A stretch of DNA of 64,000 nt from Malurus cyaneus samueli (taxonomy: Eukaryota > Chordata > Aves > Passeriformes > Maluridae). A program made the translations under genes and the position numbers. Each line of letters starts with the position of its first letter. Position 1 is the first letter of the stretch. The stretch covers positions 14,040,438 through 14,104,437 of the forward strand of contig CM019238.1 of assembly GCA_009741485.1 (NCBI GenBank), given 5' to 3'. Positions 30,701 through 44,000 of the stretch are shown one piece after another. Below the pieces are notes generated by a model, which made no database searches, was not told the DNA's origin, and worked only from the letters and a program-made list of their open reading frames with translations.

Positions 30701-31526
30701 ATTCAAATGAACCCTGGCCAAGCAGAAAGACGTCACTCCCAGCCTGCATCCCTCCCGTCCTCCAAAATTTATCCTCCTCCTGCCTTACAAATGGGGTGAG
30801 GAGCAGGGATGGTGGTGCTGAGGCCCAGGATCTGTGTCCTGGGACTCCACAGCTCCAAAGTGGGTCACCAGCCTGTCACTGGAGTTCCATTTTGGTGTCA
30901 CTCAGGCACAAATGGGCCATCGATCCGTCTGGCACCAGCCCCGGGCCCGGGCTGTCATTACCAACATTCTCTCTGTTTGTGCCTCTTGAAACATCATCAG
31001 CCTCAGTGAAACTTCACCACGGAGGAATTTGACCCATTATTTCTTTTTTTTTTCCTCTGTTTTAAAAATTTGTTAAATGTTGTTGCAACTGCCTTCATTT
31101 TTCTGTTTTTCCAGCTCAATTTTTGATGCTGTTTTCAAGAGAGATGAAGAGCACTTCTGTAAATCTTTTTTACAGGAAGCTTTAAGCAATTGTGGAGCCT
31201 TGTTTGTTGTGCACAGGTGACCTCCATTCCTGCAGCTCTGTGTTTAGCCCAACAACTGGATGATTTGCTTGTTTTACCAACTGAAAAATGATTACCAGCA
31301 ATGTTGGTTTGTGTTCTCTGTCTGGGCACTGGAGAAATCCAGGGAATCCCCCTGTGTGATGGAGCTGTTCTGGGATGGGGCTTTTTATGGGACCTATTCT
31401 GTCTAACAGCAGTGAAAGTTACTTTTTTCCCCTCCAAAAAGGATTTTTGAGAGACTAGGAGTGAAAATATATCAAGAGCTGGGACTAAAATGTGAGTTCG
31501 CCGTTGGTCTGAGGGCGCACGAGGCG

Positions 31527-31589
31527 TTTCCTCAAGGAAGCATCCACAGGGGTGATGCTTCCTCAAGGGATTTCCTCAAGGAAGCATCC
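31527..31589 (+). repeat. 19-bp direct repeat with central hairpin upstream of exchanger exon 1
   Basis: TTTCCTCAAGGAAGCATCC occurs exactly at 31527-31545 and 31571-31589. Between them a third TTCCTCAAGG and an inverted GATGCTTCC make a 9-bp perfect stem (31536-31544 with 31554-31562). It lies 185-247 bases upstream of the proposed ATG. Confidence 0.75.
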
Positions 31590-31773
31590 CTGTTTGGGCA
31601 CATGGCACCCAGAAGTGCCAATCTCCAATCTCCAAGTGCCAATTTCCAGTGGGATCTCCCAGCTGGAAGCTGCTGGACCAGGGAGGGAGATCAGCATCAG
31701 TTGGAGGGTTTGCTCCTCCCCTCGCCAGTGTTTCCAGCAGCGCTTCCACCCGCTCAGCCCCGCTCCCAGGGAC

Positions 31774-32029
31774 ATGGAGAGCTCTGGACACAGCTCTGCT
31801 GCTGTCCTGGCTGGGTCCTGGCTCTCCTGCATCCTCCAGGTCCCCCGGGTGGGCGCCCTGCAGGAGCCACTGCTGGAGGATGCCATCCTGGAGAACATCA
31901 GCTGGGCTGCCGAGGATGCCCAGGGCAACGACTCCTCGGAGCACGCCTTCTTCTCCCTGGACTACCAGCACGTCCAGGTGCCCTTTGAGATCACACTCTG
32001 GATCATGCTGGCCTCCTTGGCCAAAATTG
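31774..32029 (+). CDS. SLC9A2-like: Exchanger coding exon 1 (N-terminus, first TM)
   Basis: ATG in strong context GGGACATGG. Encodes a hydrophobic [15 protein letters not shown] segment (about 9-23), an extracellular stretch with sequons NIS (41) and NDS (52), then [17 protein letters not shown] and LASLAKI. The frame is open upstream to 31552, but this start gives the usual NHE2/4-like N-terminus. Donor GTAAGG at 32030; one base carries over. Confidence 0.85.
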
Positions 32030-35000
32030 GTAAGGATGAGGAGGGGATCTCTGTGGGGATTGAGTGGGCAGGGGTGGCTTTGGCTTCTCCTCCTCCTTGG
32101 TCTCGGAGCCTGAGGTGATGCACCCAACCCTCAGGATTCACACACTGAGCACATGACACTCTGCTCGGGTGGAAAACAAGTGGCATTTTAGGTTGGAAAT
32201 AGTGGTTTACCATCTAGAAATTCACATCTGGGAGTGATGTTGCTGTCAGGAGGAAAAAGACTGGGTTTGCAGGAGGAGGAATTTGATTTGACTGCAGGAC
32301 ACACCAAGGTGTGCGTTCAGCTTGATTTCCTTGCCAGCCACGCTCTGCACAGGTTGTCCATTGACATCTTCATCTTAAATTGAAGATTCCTTGTTCTTCT
32401 AAAAGTGCTCTGTGTCTGGTCAAGGAGTAATTCCATACACAGCCTGAAATAAAATCTCTCTGCATCAATTGTCTGTGCAAGGATGTCTAAGGAAGGTTTA
32501 AGTTATGCAAAGCATCTGAACTTTTTGTTTTTTCCACTGCAAAACTGGGCATGGGATAAGTGAGAATTATCTATAAATATTTTTCTCCAGGAATTGTGAT
32601 CACTTCTGTTAAATTACTGCTGTGAAAGTTTTTTTTACAGCATTTTTTTCTTTTGTTTCTTTTCCTCCAAATGGAGAAGTCTCTAAGATTGGGTTTGATC
32701 AGAATTCTTCACATGGAAATGGTCTTTTTGTCTCACTAATTTAATGTTACGTAACGAGATCCCAATTCTAGTCACATGCATGAAGTCACATAATAATGAT
32801 CAGAGATATTTTAAAACTATTATTCCTATTACTTTTTCTTTTAATAACTCACCTTGTACTTGTGGTGGTTGTTCTAATGTTGGGTATTGCACAAGACTGG
32901 CTTGATTTGACACGTTTTAGCTTTAAATGCTGATGATTAAATAATATTGAAAGTAATCTGTTTATTATTAATGAAAGGCTTTTTGTGTTTTTTTTAAATG
33001 TAAAGAATCTGTATTGTGTTTAAAAATAGAAGTTGCTATTTATTTTAGTGCTGACGATGCTGACTAGATTACATAATTAATAATTCCAAGTGCTTGCTTA
33101 TTTATGCAGATTACTTTTGTTTATTACTTCAGTTTATCACTCTAACCATATGCTATGATGAAATGAGGTCTGAGCTGACGGTAATTTGAGAAAGTTTGGT
33201 ATTTTCAGTAAATTTTAGATTTTCTAACCAATTTCTGAGTGACTTCACCCTCACTGTGTGAATTTATTTCTGCCACTCCGAGGTGTAACCCGAGCATGGG
33301 GACCTTCTGAGGGCCCATTTGAAATGATTTGATGTCACCATTTTTATCCATCCAGGGTTCCACCTCTACAACAAACTGCCTTCCGTCGTTCCCGAAAGCT
33401 GCTTGTTGATATTTGTGGGACTCATCATGGGGGGAATCATCTACGGATTAAACGACAGGTCACCCCCAGTGATGGACAGCGACATCTTTTTCCTCTACCT
33501 CCTTCCCCCCATCGTGCTGGACGCCGGTTACTTCATGCCCAGCCGCCCCTTCTTCGAGAACATTGGCACCATCCTGCTCTACGCCGTGGTGGGCACCATC
33601 TGGAACGTGTTTGGGATCGGCTTTTCCCTGTATGGGATCTGCCAGGTGAAAGCTTTCCGGCTGCAGGACGTGTCTCTGCTGCACAACCTCCTGTTTGGCA
33701 GCCTCATCGCCGCTGTGGACCCCGTGGCCGTGCTGGCTGTCTTTGAGGAGATCCACGTCAACGAGAAGCTGCACATCCTGGTGTTTGGGGAATCTCTGCT
33801 CAACGACGCTGTCACTGTGGTGAGGTCACGGTTTTGAACCTTCAGGGGAGGGTGGGAGATCTCAGTCTGCAGAAAAGGAGGCTCAGGGGAGGGTTTATTG
33901 CCCCTACAACTTGTTGAAATGAGGTTGTAGCCAAGTGGGGGTTGGTCTTTTATCCCAAAAAAGTGACAGGATGAGAGGAAGTGGCCTCAAGTGTCACCAG
34001 GGGAGGTTTGGATTGGATATTGGGGAAAATTTCTTCATGGAAAGGGTGGTCAAGCATTGGCACGGGCTGCCCAGGGGAGTGGTGGAGTCACCACAGCTGG
34101 AAGTGTTTAAAAACAGTGTGGATGTGGCTCTTGGGGACAAGGTTTAGTGGAGAACTTGGCAGTGCTGGGTTAATGGTTGGACTTGATGGTCTTGGAGGGT
34201 TTTTCCAACCTCAGTGAATCTGTGATTTGTTAAGGGAAAAGGCAATAACAACCCCTTCTAGCAGATGACTCCTGGTGCAGTTCTCTGGCCTGGGGTCCTG
34301 AGCAGATTTTTGGGCGAATTTAGAAGATTTCAGGTTTCCCTTTGACTCTGTGTCTGGGGACAGAAATGTCCATGAGGGCCACAACAGTGCCCTGGTGGGA
34401 GCCAGACCTGCTGGGCAGGAGGTGACCCTGCACTGGCAGAAATCCCAGCAGTGTGTTTGCTGTCCTGACCACATGTGGCCACATCTGCTGAACATCTTGC
34501 CAACAATCGTTTCCCTCTTTCCTTAGGTGCTCTACAAGCTCTTTCGCTCTTTCTGCGAGATGCCGACCATCAAAAGTGTGGACGTTTTTGCTGGGGTTGG
34601 AAAATTCTTCGTGGTTGGGCTGGGAGGAGTTTTGGTGGGGCTGAGTTTTGGGTTCACCGCCGCCTTCACCACACGTTTCACCAAGGACATCCGCGTCATC
34701 GAGCCCCTCTTTGTGTTCCTGTACAGCTACCTGTCCTACCTCACTGCCGAGATGTTCCACCTCTCCGGGATCGTGGCGTAAGTGAGACCTGGCACCTCCT
34801 CTCTCCAGGAAAACTTCCTGCCTAAATTCACTGAAAAACATCCCAAAAAGTTTTAAAGTTTGGGAATCTGTGTGTGGCGAGGAGCAGGGGTCTTTTCAAA
34901 TGTAGCTCTGTTCCCCAAATCGCACATCGGTGGCTGCTGGTGGAGTTGTGTCGGTTATTGAGGAATGTTTGTTTGAGCTCCATGGTTTTTGTTTGGAAAG

Positions 35001-38000
35001 GCTGGGTGTTCCAGCAGGGAGATGTCTGGTAGGTTTGGCAGAGCCAGAAGAAGTTTCTTGGCTTATTTTGTTATTTTCCATGCGGCCCAGTCAAAACCAA
35101 CACGGGGAGAGTTGCAGGGAGGATTCAGTGAGCACTTTGGAAGGGTTTGGTCTCGGTTTTTGGCCCATCTGTTCTCACACCCCCTTCCCCCTCTGCCCTC
35201 GGTGTGACAGAGCAGAGAGTGATGGGATGGCAGCACTGAAATATTCCTGCTCTTTGGGAATGGAGAATTCCAGTGGAAATGTCTGCTTTGGAGAGTCTGA
35301 CTCAGCTCCAGAACTCAGACACAGCTCCTGGGTCTGTCTGGCCTCAGGTGTCACCCAACACCTCTGTCTCCACTAATGCTGGAAATCTGCTGGCCAGTTT
35401 CAGCCAAAGTTGTCAGAGATCGTTCAGCTCCTTTATTTTTCTTTTTACTGAGTAGATCTTCCAGTAAAATGAGTATTTTGGGGTGAAATCTTTCAGTTTT
35501 AAGAGACTTGATTAAGCTTTGTGCTTACCTCATTGGCCATCTCACTGGCAGAGAAAATGATGAGACAAAAATAGCCAGAATTACCCTAATTTTCACCAAA
35601 ATCACAGTTTGAAAAGCAGGGAGAAGGGAAAACCAGAGCAATCCAGCCCTCCTGGATTCTGTAGGCTGATATTTTCTACCCAAACTGAGTCAGCTGGTGC
35701 TGAGGATCACAACCACTTAATATTCCCCCAAAGACACCAAAGTGCATCTACCCTGCATCAATGGCTGCAGTGTAAACAACTGTGCAGCTGATAAGAATGA
35801 AGATAAAAAAAGAAAATGAAAAAAAAAAAAGTGGGCTCCCAGCTCAGCACAGGAATATCTGGGAGATCTATTTTAAAACTAATGATGTTGCTTTGGATAT
35901 AAACCATTCCTGCGTCTTGCAGATTTTGTTTCCTCAGCTGGTTAATAGGAGCAATATTTGAGTGTTACTGAAAACAATTCCAGCCCTGGGAATAGGTAAG
36001 AAAAACCTATTTATAGGAGTGCAAGACAGAACAGTGAAATAAATATGCTGCATAATCATCGTGGAGCAGAAAACATTCAATCCTAATGGTGTCTCCTTCT
36101 ATCAATCACAATCTGCTGTACCCATTATGGAACCCATTTGCTGTTCTTTTGAATAATGCATTTTTTTCTAAAGCAAAACAATGGCAAAGGCAGCAGATTC
36201 CTGCACTGTGCCCTTCTAATTGCCAAATTATAAATGCCTCTCGTATAGATCTGGAGTTCAAGCAATTCATTCCGTTGTGGCCAGGGAATACTGTATTATA
36301 AGAAGCAGCTTTTGGCAGTTTGTTTCTTTGAAAAATAATTTGATTGCCAAAAAAATCAATTCTGCATAGTCCAAAAGAAATAGAAAACATCTGAATACAG
36401 CGCAGTCTGCAAAGCTGTTCTGAAAATGGGTTAGAGTTTGATTTTTTTTTTTCCTTTCTTTTTCTTTTTTTTTTTTTTTTTTTCCCTGCCCTTGCCTTGG
36501 TGGCAATGTCTTTAGCCAGGACAGGATAAGTTTATTCCTTTTCTGTGACCCTGCTGTGATCCCATGTCCATTCTCCAATAAGCATTCCCAAACCACAGCT
36601 CTGGAAGTCCCTTGCCCATAAATACTTGGAGTTTTCAGTTTTTAACTGGAACTATTTTCCCACTATTTATTGAGACAGACACAGAAACCAAAGTTGTTTT
36701 TTGGGGTTTTTTTTAGCCTGTTGTTCAATCTGTGTTTCTCTTTCTGGCAGAGCAGGTCAGACCTAAAAGGGTTAAATCAAACCAGATCTGTTTTATAATA
36801 TTTTTATGTATTGGTAGATTTTCTTGGGAGATGAGATGTGTTTCAAACATTTGAAAAAGGGATTTGAATCTTGGTCTCCTGCTGCTGGATAACCCAGGAT
36901 CTCATTCCTCATCAAAAGCATTGCAGCTTTCCCATTTCTGACATTCCTCTCCTCTCCCTAAAGCCCAGTTTTAAAATCAGACAGACCCAGATGTTTGTGT
37001 CTTCAAAATAATGTGAAATATTTGTGAAATTCTGGGGTGAAATGGGGTATTTTCAGTGCAAATCAGTTGTGTGGCAGCTGCTTGGTGTCAGTAGCTCTTA
37101 GTTGATAATTCTGGGTGAGCCACCCCCTCTCTCAATGCTTTTTTTTTTGGGTCACTTACCTGTCCTGGCCACAGCAGATGTGACCAGGTCACACCCAGAG
37201 CCAAGGACAGGCTGAGGATCTGCTTTTCTGGTGGCTTTTCTGTGATCCAGTGTCATGATGTTCCCTGTGGCAGCAGTTTTCATGCCATGAAAATCTGGAT
37301 GGCCTTACCAAACAGCCATGGAAGGCAGATCTTGGAAATTTAAAGCTTTTTTTTCTTTTTAAAATTTAAAGAAATTTTTTTCTGTCACTGCTGCAGTATT
37401 TAGAACAAAATGTTTTGGTCTGGATTAAAATACAAAAAAAAAAAATGGAGCTTCGGCGCTTGGAGCGCTCGACTGTTTTGACCTTCTAGGATTGCTGGCC
37501 TGAAAATGTATTGATTTGAAAAGCTGATGAATTAGGCTAACCCCATGTTCCCTGGAACTTGAAGAACCAATTATCCATGAAAAATTGCCAGGCAATTGCA
37601 AGGTCAGAGTCTGGCAAAGTTAAAGGACTGGAAACTCTGTGTTGGGATGGGAAGAGCTGGCTGTTTGTGCTCTGATAAAATACAACAGATGAGGAGTTGT
37701 TCATCTGTTAAAAACCAGATTTGGACAGTTTGAGCAACCTAGAAAATATTTTTCGTCCTGCTGGTCCTGATACTCTTGGCCTGATGCAGGAAGTAGTGAA
37801 ATGTCTGTGAGCATCCAAAACTTGATGGAACCCACTTTTTTTCATAACCAATGTGTTGATTTTCTGCGTTAAAGTAGAAAAACATATTATTTCTTTTTCA
37901 TTGTGTATTTCTCACTTCCTCAGCATCATTTCCTGTGCCATGGGCATGAAGCGCTACGTGGAGGCCAACATCTCCCTCAAGTCCCACACCACAGTCAAAT

Positions 38001-41000
38001 ACTTCATGAAGATGTGGAGCAGTGTTAGTGACACCCTCATCTTCATCTTCCTCGGGGTTTCCACCATCGGGGACAACCACGAGTGGAACTGGCCCTACAT
38101 CTGCTTCACAGTCATTTTCTGTCTCATCTGGAGAGCGCTCGGTAGGGCAATTGTAGATTTTGATTTTTTTGGGACATCCAGCCAATGCCCCCCTGCTCCT
38201 CCATCCTACTCAATCCCAAGTCTCGTCCTTTGCTGCAGTTCCCTGCTCTGGTTGTCAATAGAAGCTCTCACGAGATCTGTTTTATCAACACCTCTGTCTT
38301 TTTGAGCTCTTTCCCATTGCCACCATCTCCTCTTCCATTTCAGTGTCCCTCAGCTCTTTGGTGCTCTCCCAACAGGAGAGGATTTGTAGGAACACACCTT
38401 GGGATTAGAGATCCATGGAAATCCTCTGACCCCACATTCTGGATTGTGACGGTTTATGAGATTTAATTCATAATGAGCTCGTGTGCAGCACCATCCTTCT
38501 TTGTGAAACTGGAGGGACATTCCCAGAGCTGCCCTGGAGGGTGAGATTTGGGACCTTAACTGTGAGGATGCTTCTGTTCCTACTCAAGAATTTCGGGTCA
38601 GGGCTGAGAGTGGCAGAACTGGGGATTGCTGAGGTTGGCAGGGGCCTGTGCAGGTCCAGCCCCCTTCCCGAGCAGGGTCAGGCAGGCAGGACTGTGATTT
38701 TTGATTATCTCCATGGATGGAAGCTCTGCAACATCTCTGGAAAATGTATTGGGGTGTTTGACCAACCTCACAGCAACAGGGATCAAAACCTGATGATAGT
38801 GAGGAGCAGGAAAGCAATCTCCTGATCACTGATCTCAGGAATTTCTTTGGCCACAATTATGATGAAAACCCAAGTCCTGGTCCCAGAATTCCCTGGGATC
38901 CCATTTTTGTGCACTGTAAATGGCCAGAAAAATCAATGCTGTGTTTCCATTCTTCTCAATTGCATCTTGTGCTGATTCCATGCTGGGAGAGGCTGGGCCA
39001 TTCCTCTTGCAGTGTTTGGCACCTAAAGAGTGCAGAGCGCCTAAGTTATGGCTATTTTTATATACTAACAATATTTGTGGGTATAACAGCACACGTTTTT
39101 GGCAAGGAATTCAAGAGCTAAAGAGCATTCAACAGGATTTGTGTTTACAAACCACTGAGTCAAGCAGTGAACTCGAATTTGACAGACACTTCAAGAAATT
39201 GTTTAAATAGCTTTGGCCATGATTAGCAAGGCAGAGCAGAATGGGGTTTATTAGCTGTTAGGACATGCCAAAGTTTGTTTTAATAACTGTGCACCATACT
39301 TGGAAATGTGCTCATTAGTCAGGTTTTTGTACATTCAGTTGTTTTATTACCATTAAGTGGTTTCTCTTAAATTATTTGCTCAGATAAAAGGAGTTCTGAG
39401 TGAATTTGACTTTCCTTAGCTCAAAAATTCTTCATTGCAAGATATAAGAATGCAACAATGCTACAAAAGCACCCCAAAATTCCTCCTTAAGCACAACCCT
39501 TCTGAGAGCAGCTCAAATTATGCAGAACATTATTAGGGAACAGCTCAGGCTGCATTGCAGAGAAAACCCTTTTCCAGTCAAAATCTCTCTGGAATTAAAT
39601 AAGAACACACAAACCAGGGCTGGAAATTGTCTGAGTGGTCCTGAACTGCCTTGGCAGTGCTGGAGGAATGGTTGGACTCAATGATCTTGGAGGGTTTTTC
39701 CAATCTTAACAATTCCAGGATTCCAGAGGTGCTTGAGGTGCTGATCCAGAAATGGGAGGTGCCCCTACATTTCCTTGCAGGAATTGTGGATTTTTGGGTG
39801 TGTTAATTGTACCCCAGTCCTTCATAGAACCCTCCCAGCGCTCTTCAGTGTTTGAGAAATGATTCTGCTGAAATCTGGGGAGTTCCTTTGGTAAGAGGAA
39901 GAGCATCTAAAAAGGAAAATCCATCCCCTGCATGGCAGCACTGGTGCTCTGCTGATATCCTAGGCCTGGGGAGATTTCCTCCTGCTCTGTCCCGAGGTAC
40001 CTTCCAGCAGAAAATACATTCTGCTCAGAATGATTAATTGTATGTCATCTCTTGGAGCCAAACGGCCTTGAATTAGTTTAGGGAATGTTAATAATAATTT
40101 ATGAGGAAGGATTAAATGAAGACAAAGGCCAGGATATCAGCTCAAGTAAATTTTGTCCCTTTAAATCATCATCATTGCTGCCTGAGCTGTAGAGTAGGGG
40201 TGGATGTGATCCGAGGGAGGCTTGATTTTATTTAATTTATTTAATTTATTTTTTAAGTTACAAAGAACCTTGACACCCAGGTGCTTCCCACCTGCTGCTC
40301 TGGGCACCAGCTCTGCAGAGCTCTGGAGATGGGGAAGGTGTCACAGAGTTCCCTAACTGAGTTCCCTATTCCCAAACATCCCCAGCTTTTTGTTTGCTTC
40401 AAACTCCTCCAATTTCCAGTCAAAGTTCAGGTATTTTTAGCTGGAGGTGTGTGGGAAGATGTTTGATATGTACATAATAAACGCTCTGTTTTTATTTCTT
40501 TTACAAACACCCTCCAGAAACGCAGGGATCCAGCGGAATTCCTAACAAAAGCTCTCAAATTGGCCGCTAATCTTTGGAAAATAAGATGTTTATCACATCC
40601 ATTGGTATTAAAATCACAGCCTGCTGAATTTAAGGCCTGGCTTCTTGTACCTTTCTGCATCTTTTTATGTGTTTGCTGTAAATCACAGTCACCTCACTGT
40701 GGCTTTCAGTGTGCACAGGATAAATCTGAGGGACAGAAATAACATTCACAAGGGTGGAATGTGGTTCCTTATCCAAGCTAGTGCTGGAAAACTTTGGGAA
40801 ATGTGAGGGTAATTTGTGGCTAAATTGCTGCTGATGATTTGCCTGAAAAACATTTGTAACCTTAGCAATTCAGGTGTTTGTTCTCACCAACTAGAATAAA
40901 TCAATTAATATTTCCGCACCATGGCCAGTCAATATTTATAACCCCCTACATCAGAAATATGTAGGGGATTAAGTTTAATCTGCTCAAATCAAATTGCAAC

Positions 41001-44000
41001 CTGTTGGACCAGACTGGAAGAAAAATTCTCCTGTGGGAATCACCTCCCTTGTGGCCTGGCCAGTTCCTCGTGGTTGGTGGTCACCAATTCTGTGGTGTTT
41101 AAACGGAAAATATAAAATTATGACTTTTATCTAATTATTTTATTTCACTGCTGTGCTCCAATCCAATTTTCTCAATCTTCTCAATCTTCTCCCCTGCTTT
41201 CCAGGGGTTCTGGTGCTGACTTTCTTCGTGAACAGATTCCACGTGAACACCATCACCAGTAAGGACCAGTTCATCATCGCCTACGGGGGACTCCGAGGGG
41301 CCATTTGCTTCTCCTTGGTTTTCCTGCTGCCCGAATTCCACAGGAAGAAGCTCTTCATCGCAGCGACGACTGTTGTCATCCTCTTCACTGTGTTCGTGCA
41401 GGTAAAACCAGGATTGGGCACAAATTCGGGATCAGATCCCTTCCAGGAGTCTGATGGAGAAGGTTTCTCTTCCTCCCTGTAAGTTCTGGTGCTCTGGGGC
41501 TGAGTTTAAGGAGTTTAAGGGGCTGAGTTCCTTAATTTTAAGGAATTTTGGGGCTCCAGCAATGAATTTTGAGGAATTCTGGTGCTCCGGGACTGAGTTT
41601 TGAGGAATTCTGGTGCTCCACAGGAGCAGCAGCTCTCGGCATTGCTGTGACATCTAGTGGTAAAACCATCCCTGCAGTTTTCTGTGGCATGAAGGGCTTT
41701 GCCCTGACCAGCAGCAAAATCTCTGAGGGCTTCTCTGAAACACAGCTTTTAGTTCAAACTGTGGCAAACAGCTGAAGGAGGAGGTAGTGGAAAAATTTAG
41801 ATTGTCCCAAAGTGAGCAAGGCCAATATCCACCTGGTGTTTATACCAAAAAGTTAAGAGCAGGGCTCCACAGGACTGAAGTGAGTGGGGTGTGGAGATTT
41901 GGGGAAGATCTCATGTGGAAAACCCCCCTGGGAGCTCCTGGGCAAGGACAGGAGGTCCATGTGGAGCTGCTGAACAGGAGTTGCCCTCTTCTAATATTTT
42001 TATTATCCCAGCACCTCTCGTGGTCACTGTGGGCAGAAAGAGCAAGAGAAATATTGGCTGTGAAATGACTTCTGAGCACAGTGGACATTTTTGTTGTTGT
42101 TTTGTGTAGAAATTTTCTTTGTGTTCTCAGTGATAGCAGCACAGACCTGGTGGGGGTGTCTGTGTTAAAATAGGGCATAAACCGAGGCACAGATTATTTG
42201 GGCCCTTTTAGGCTGGTTTGGGCTAGCAAAGCATCTTGTCAGAGCTCACTTCATCCCATGATTCCCTCGGAAATCCTGCCCCTGCTGCCTGGAAACCCTC
42301 GTGCCACGGTGGAATGAGCAGAGAATGAGCTCCATCAGCACCTTCCCCCAGCCAGGGAACTCCTCTCTGCTGGCCCTGCTCACCCTGCTGCATCAGGCTC
42401 TGACCATAACAAGCCTGGTTAATCATTTTGGGAGGTTTGCTGGGCCATTATCAGATTCTCAGTGTTTCCAAGCAGGCTGGGTCTGTGCCATGGAGACCAA
42501 GAACTCATCCAGGGAGCTCTGGGCTTGTCTGGAATGTCACAAACCCCTCTCATTGTTCTGCCTCTCCCTGTGGTTTTAAACTCAAACACTGTTGGGAGTG
42601 TGCTCTCTCAACTTACTGCCCTCTGCTATGAAATTCTGAGCAAATATCATAATTGTGGAGAGGGGGGTGTTTTTATTTGCTGCCTGGAGGGAGCTGTCAG
42701 CAGCTCCCTGGAATGAGTTGTCCCTGGTGGGTGGAGGAGCACCAGGGGGACCTGCAGGTGAGCTGGGAAATGATGTATGGCCTGGAAAAACACAGGGGAT
42801 TCCCACAACAATCCCAAAATGCTGCTTTAAAATGGAAACAATGGCAGCTGATTATCCAGGAAGGCAAGAGGCCAAATTGCACAGTCTCTACTTAATTTTT
42901 TGTAATATCTGTTATTTCAGAATTTGTGAGTTCTGTGTTGTTGACTCTGAATAGTGATGCATTTTTTATTGCTATTAGCTATTAAAATGACACATTAATT
43001 GTTTCTGCAATTAAAAATGTGTTCAGCTCTCCTCTGTGCCAGCATTGGTGACATTCAGGAGTCATAAACATCAACTACTCCATCATTTTTGCTGTAAACA
43101 CATCCTAGAAAAGTCATTTCATACAGAGGCCAGACTAAGAAACATGCCACAACAGCATTTGAGCTCTCTCACGAGGCTTAAAGGATATTAAAACTTTTCC
43201 CTTGACCCTTCCCACCAGGTGGATGCTTTGATTAGGAAACTTAGCACTGGCTGGCCATCAGAGATCACTGCAGTGATGGGGTGAGACACACGGTGCTCGA
43301 GGAATGAGCAGACGATTGCTGCAGAGCCTCCGTGCTGAGAAATCCCAAGGATTATCCTCATTTCAGGCATTTGAACTTGGATGGTTTCGAGCCCTTTTCC
43401 ATCTGGGAGGCCACAGGCAGCAGCAAACCACAGGCTTGACCTTGGAATTATTGGTTGGCTTTTTGTGGTCACGGAGGGAATGAGCAGAGATTTCCCCTCA
43501 TTGCCTCCCCCTGTCCTGAAATCTCTCCGTGAGCTGCTGCTGACAGCTTCCTACCAGGAGCAAACTGAGGGTTTGGGATACACTAGAGAGAGCAATTTCT
43601 AGTCCTCTTGAAAGTTTATTGGAGGTTTTCTCCTGCCAGGAAAGCAGAGCAATGGGAGAGGCTGCTCCAGCACCAGAACAAGGTCGCTGTGGCTCAGCCC
43701 CACGCCGGTGTCTTTTGTTCCAGGGCAGGAAAATTGGATGTGAGGAAAGGCTGATTTTTTGTGCTGGTGGTTGTTTTGCAGGGAATGACCATCCGTCCCC
43801 TCGTTGACCTGTTGGCTGTCAAGAGGAAACGGGAGAGCGCTCCCACCGTGGGAGAGCAGATCCACATTCGGGTGAGTGCAGCATCCATGGCCTGAGCTTT
43901 CTGATATCTCCTGGAATTGTGTGTCTCCAGGGACCCTGAGATCTGCAGTTTTAGGTCAGCCCCTTTCCATGTTGGAAGTCCTGTCCCACTTCCCAAACTT

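Larger units (their letters stand above)
24346..31440. other. Intergenic region between TASL-like gene and Na+/H+ exchanger
   Basis: About 7 kb without a recognised exon. It contains two sense CR1 tails and a weak CR1 end near 29918-29968. The longest ORFs are CR1 antisense or lack homology. It presumably holds the exchanger promoter and any 5' non-coding exon. Confidence 0.65.
38142..41204 (+). other. Exchanger intron 4
   Basis: A 3.06 kb intron with two CR1 pieces. The remaining AT-rich sequence has no recognised gene. Confidence 0.7.

Noticed and set aside
31576..32127. 183-codon antisense ORF opposite exchanger exon 1
   Set aside because: Shadow of a GC-rich coding exon; no family match.
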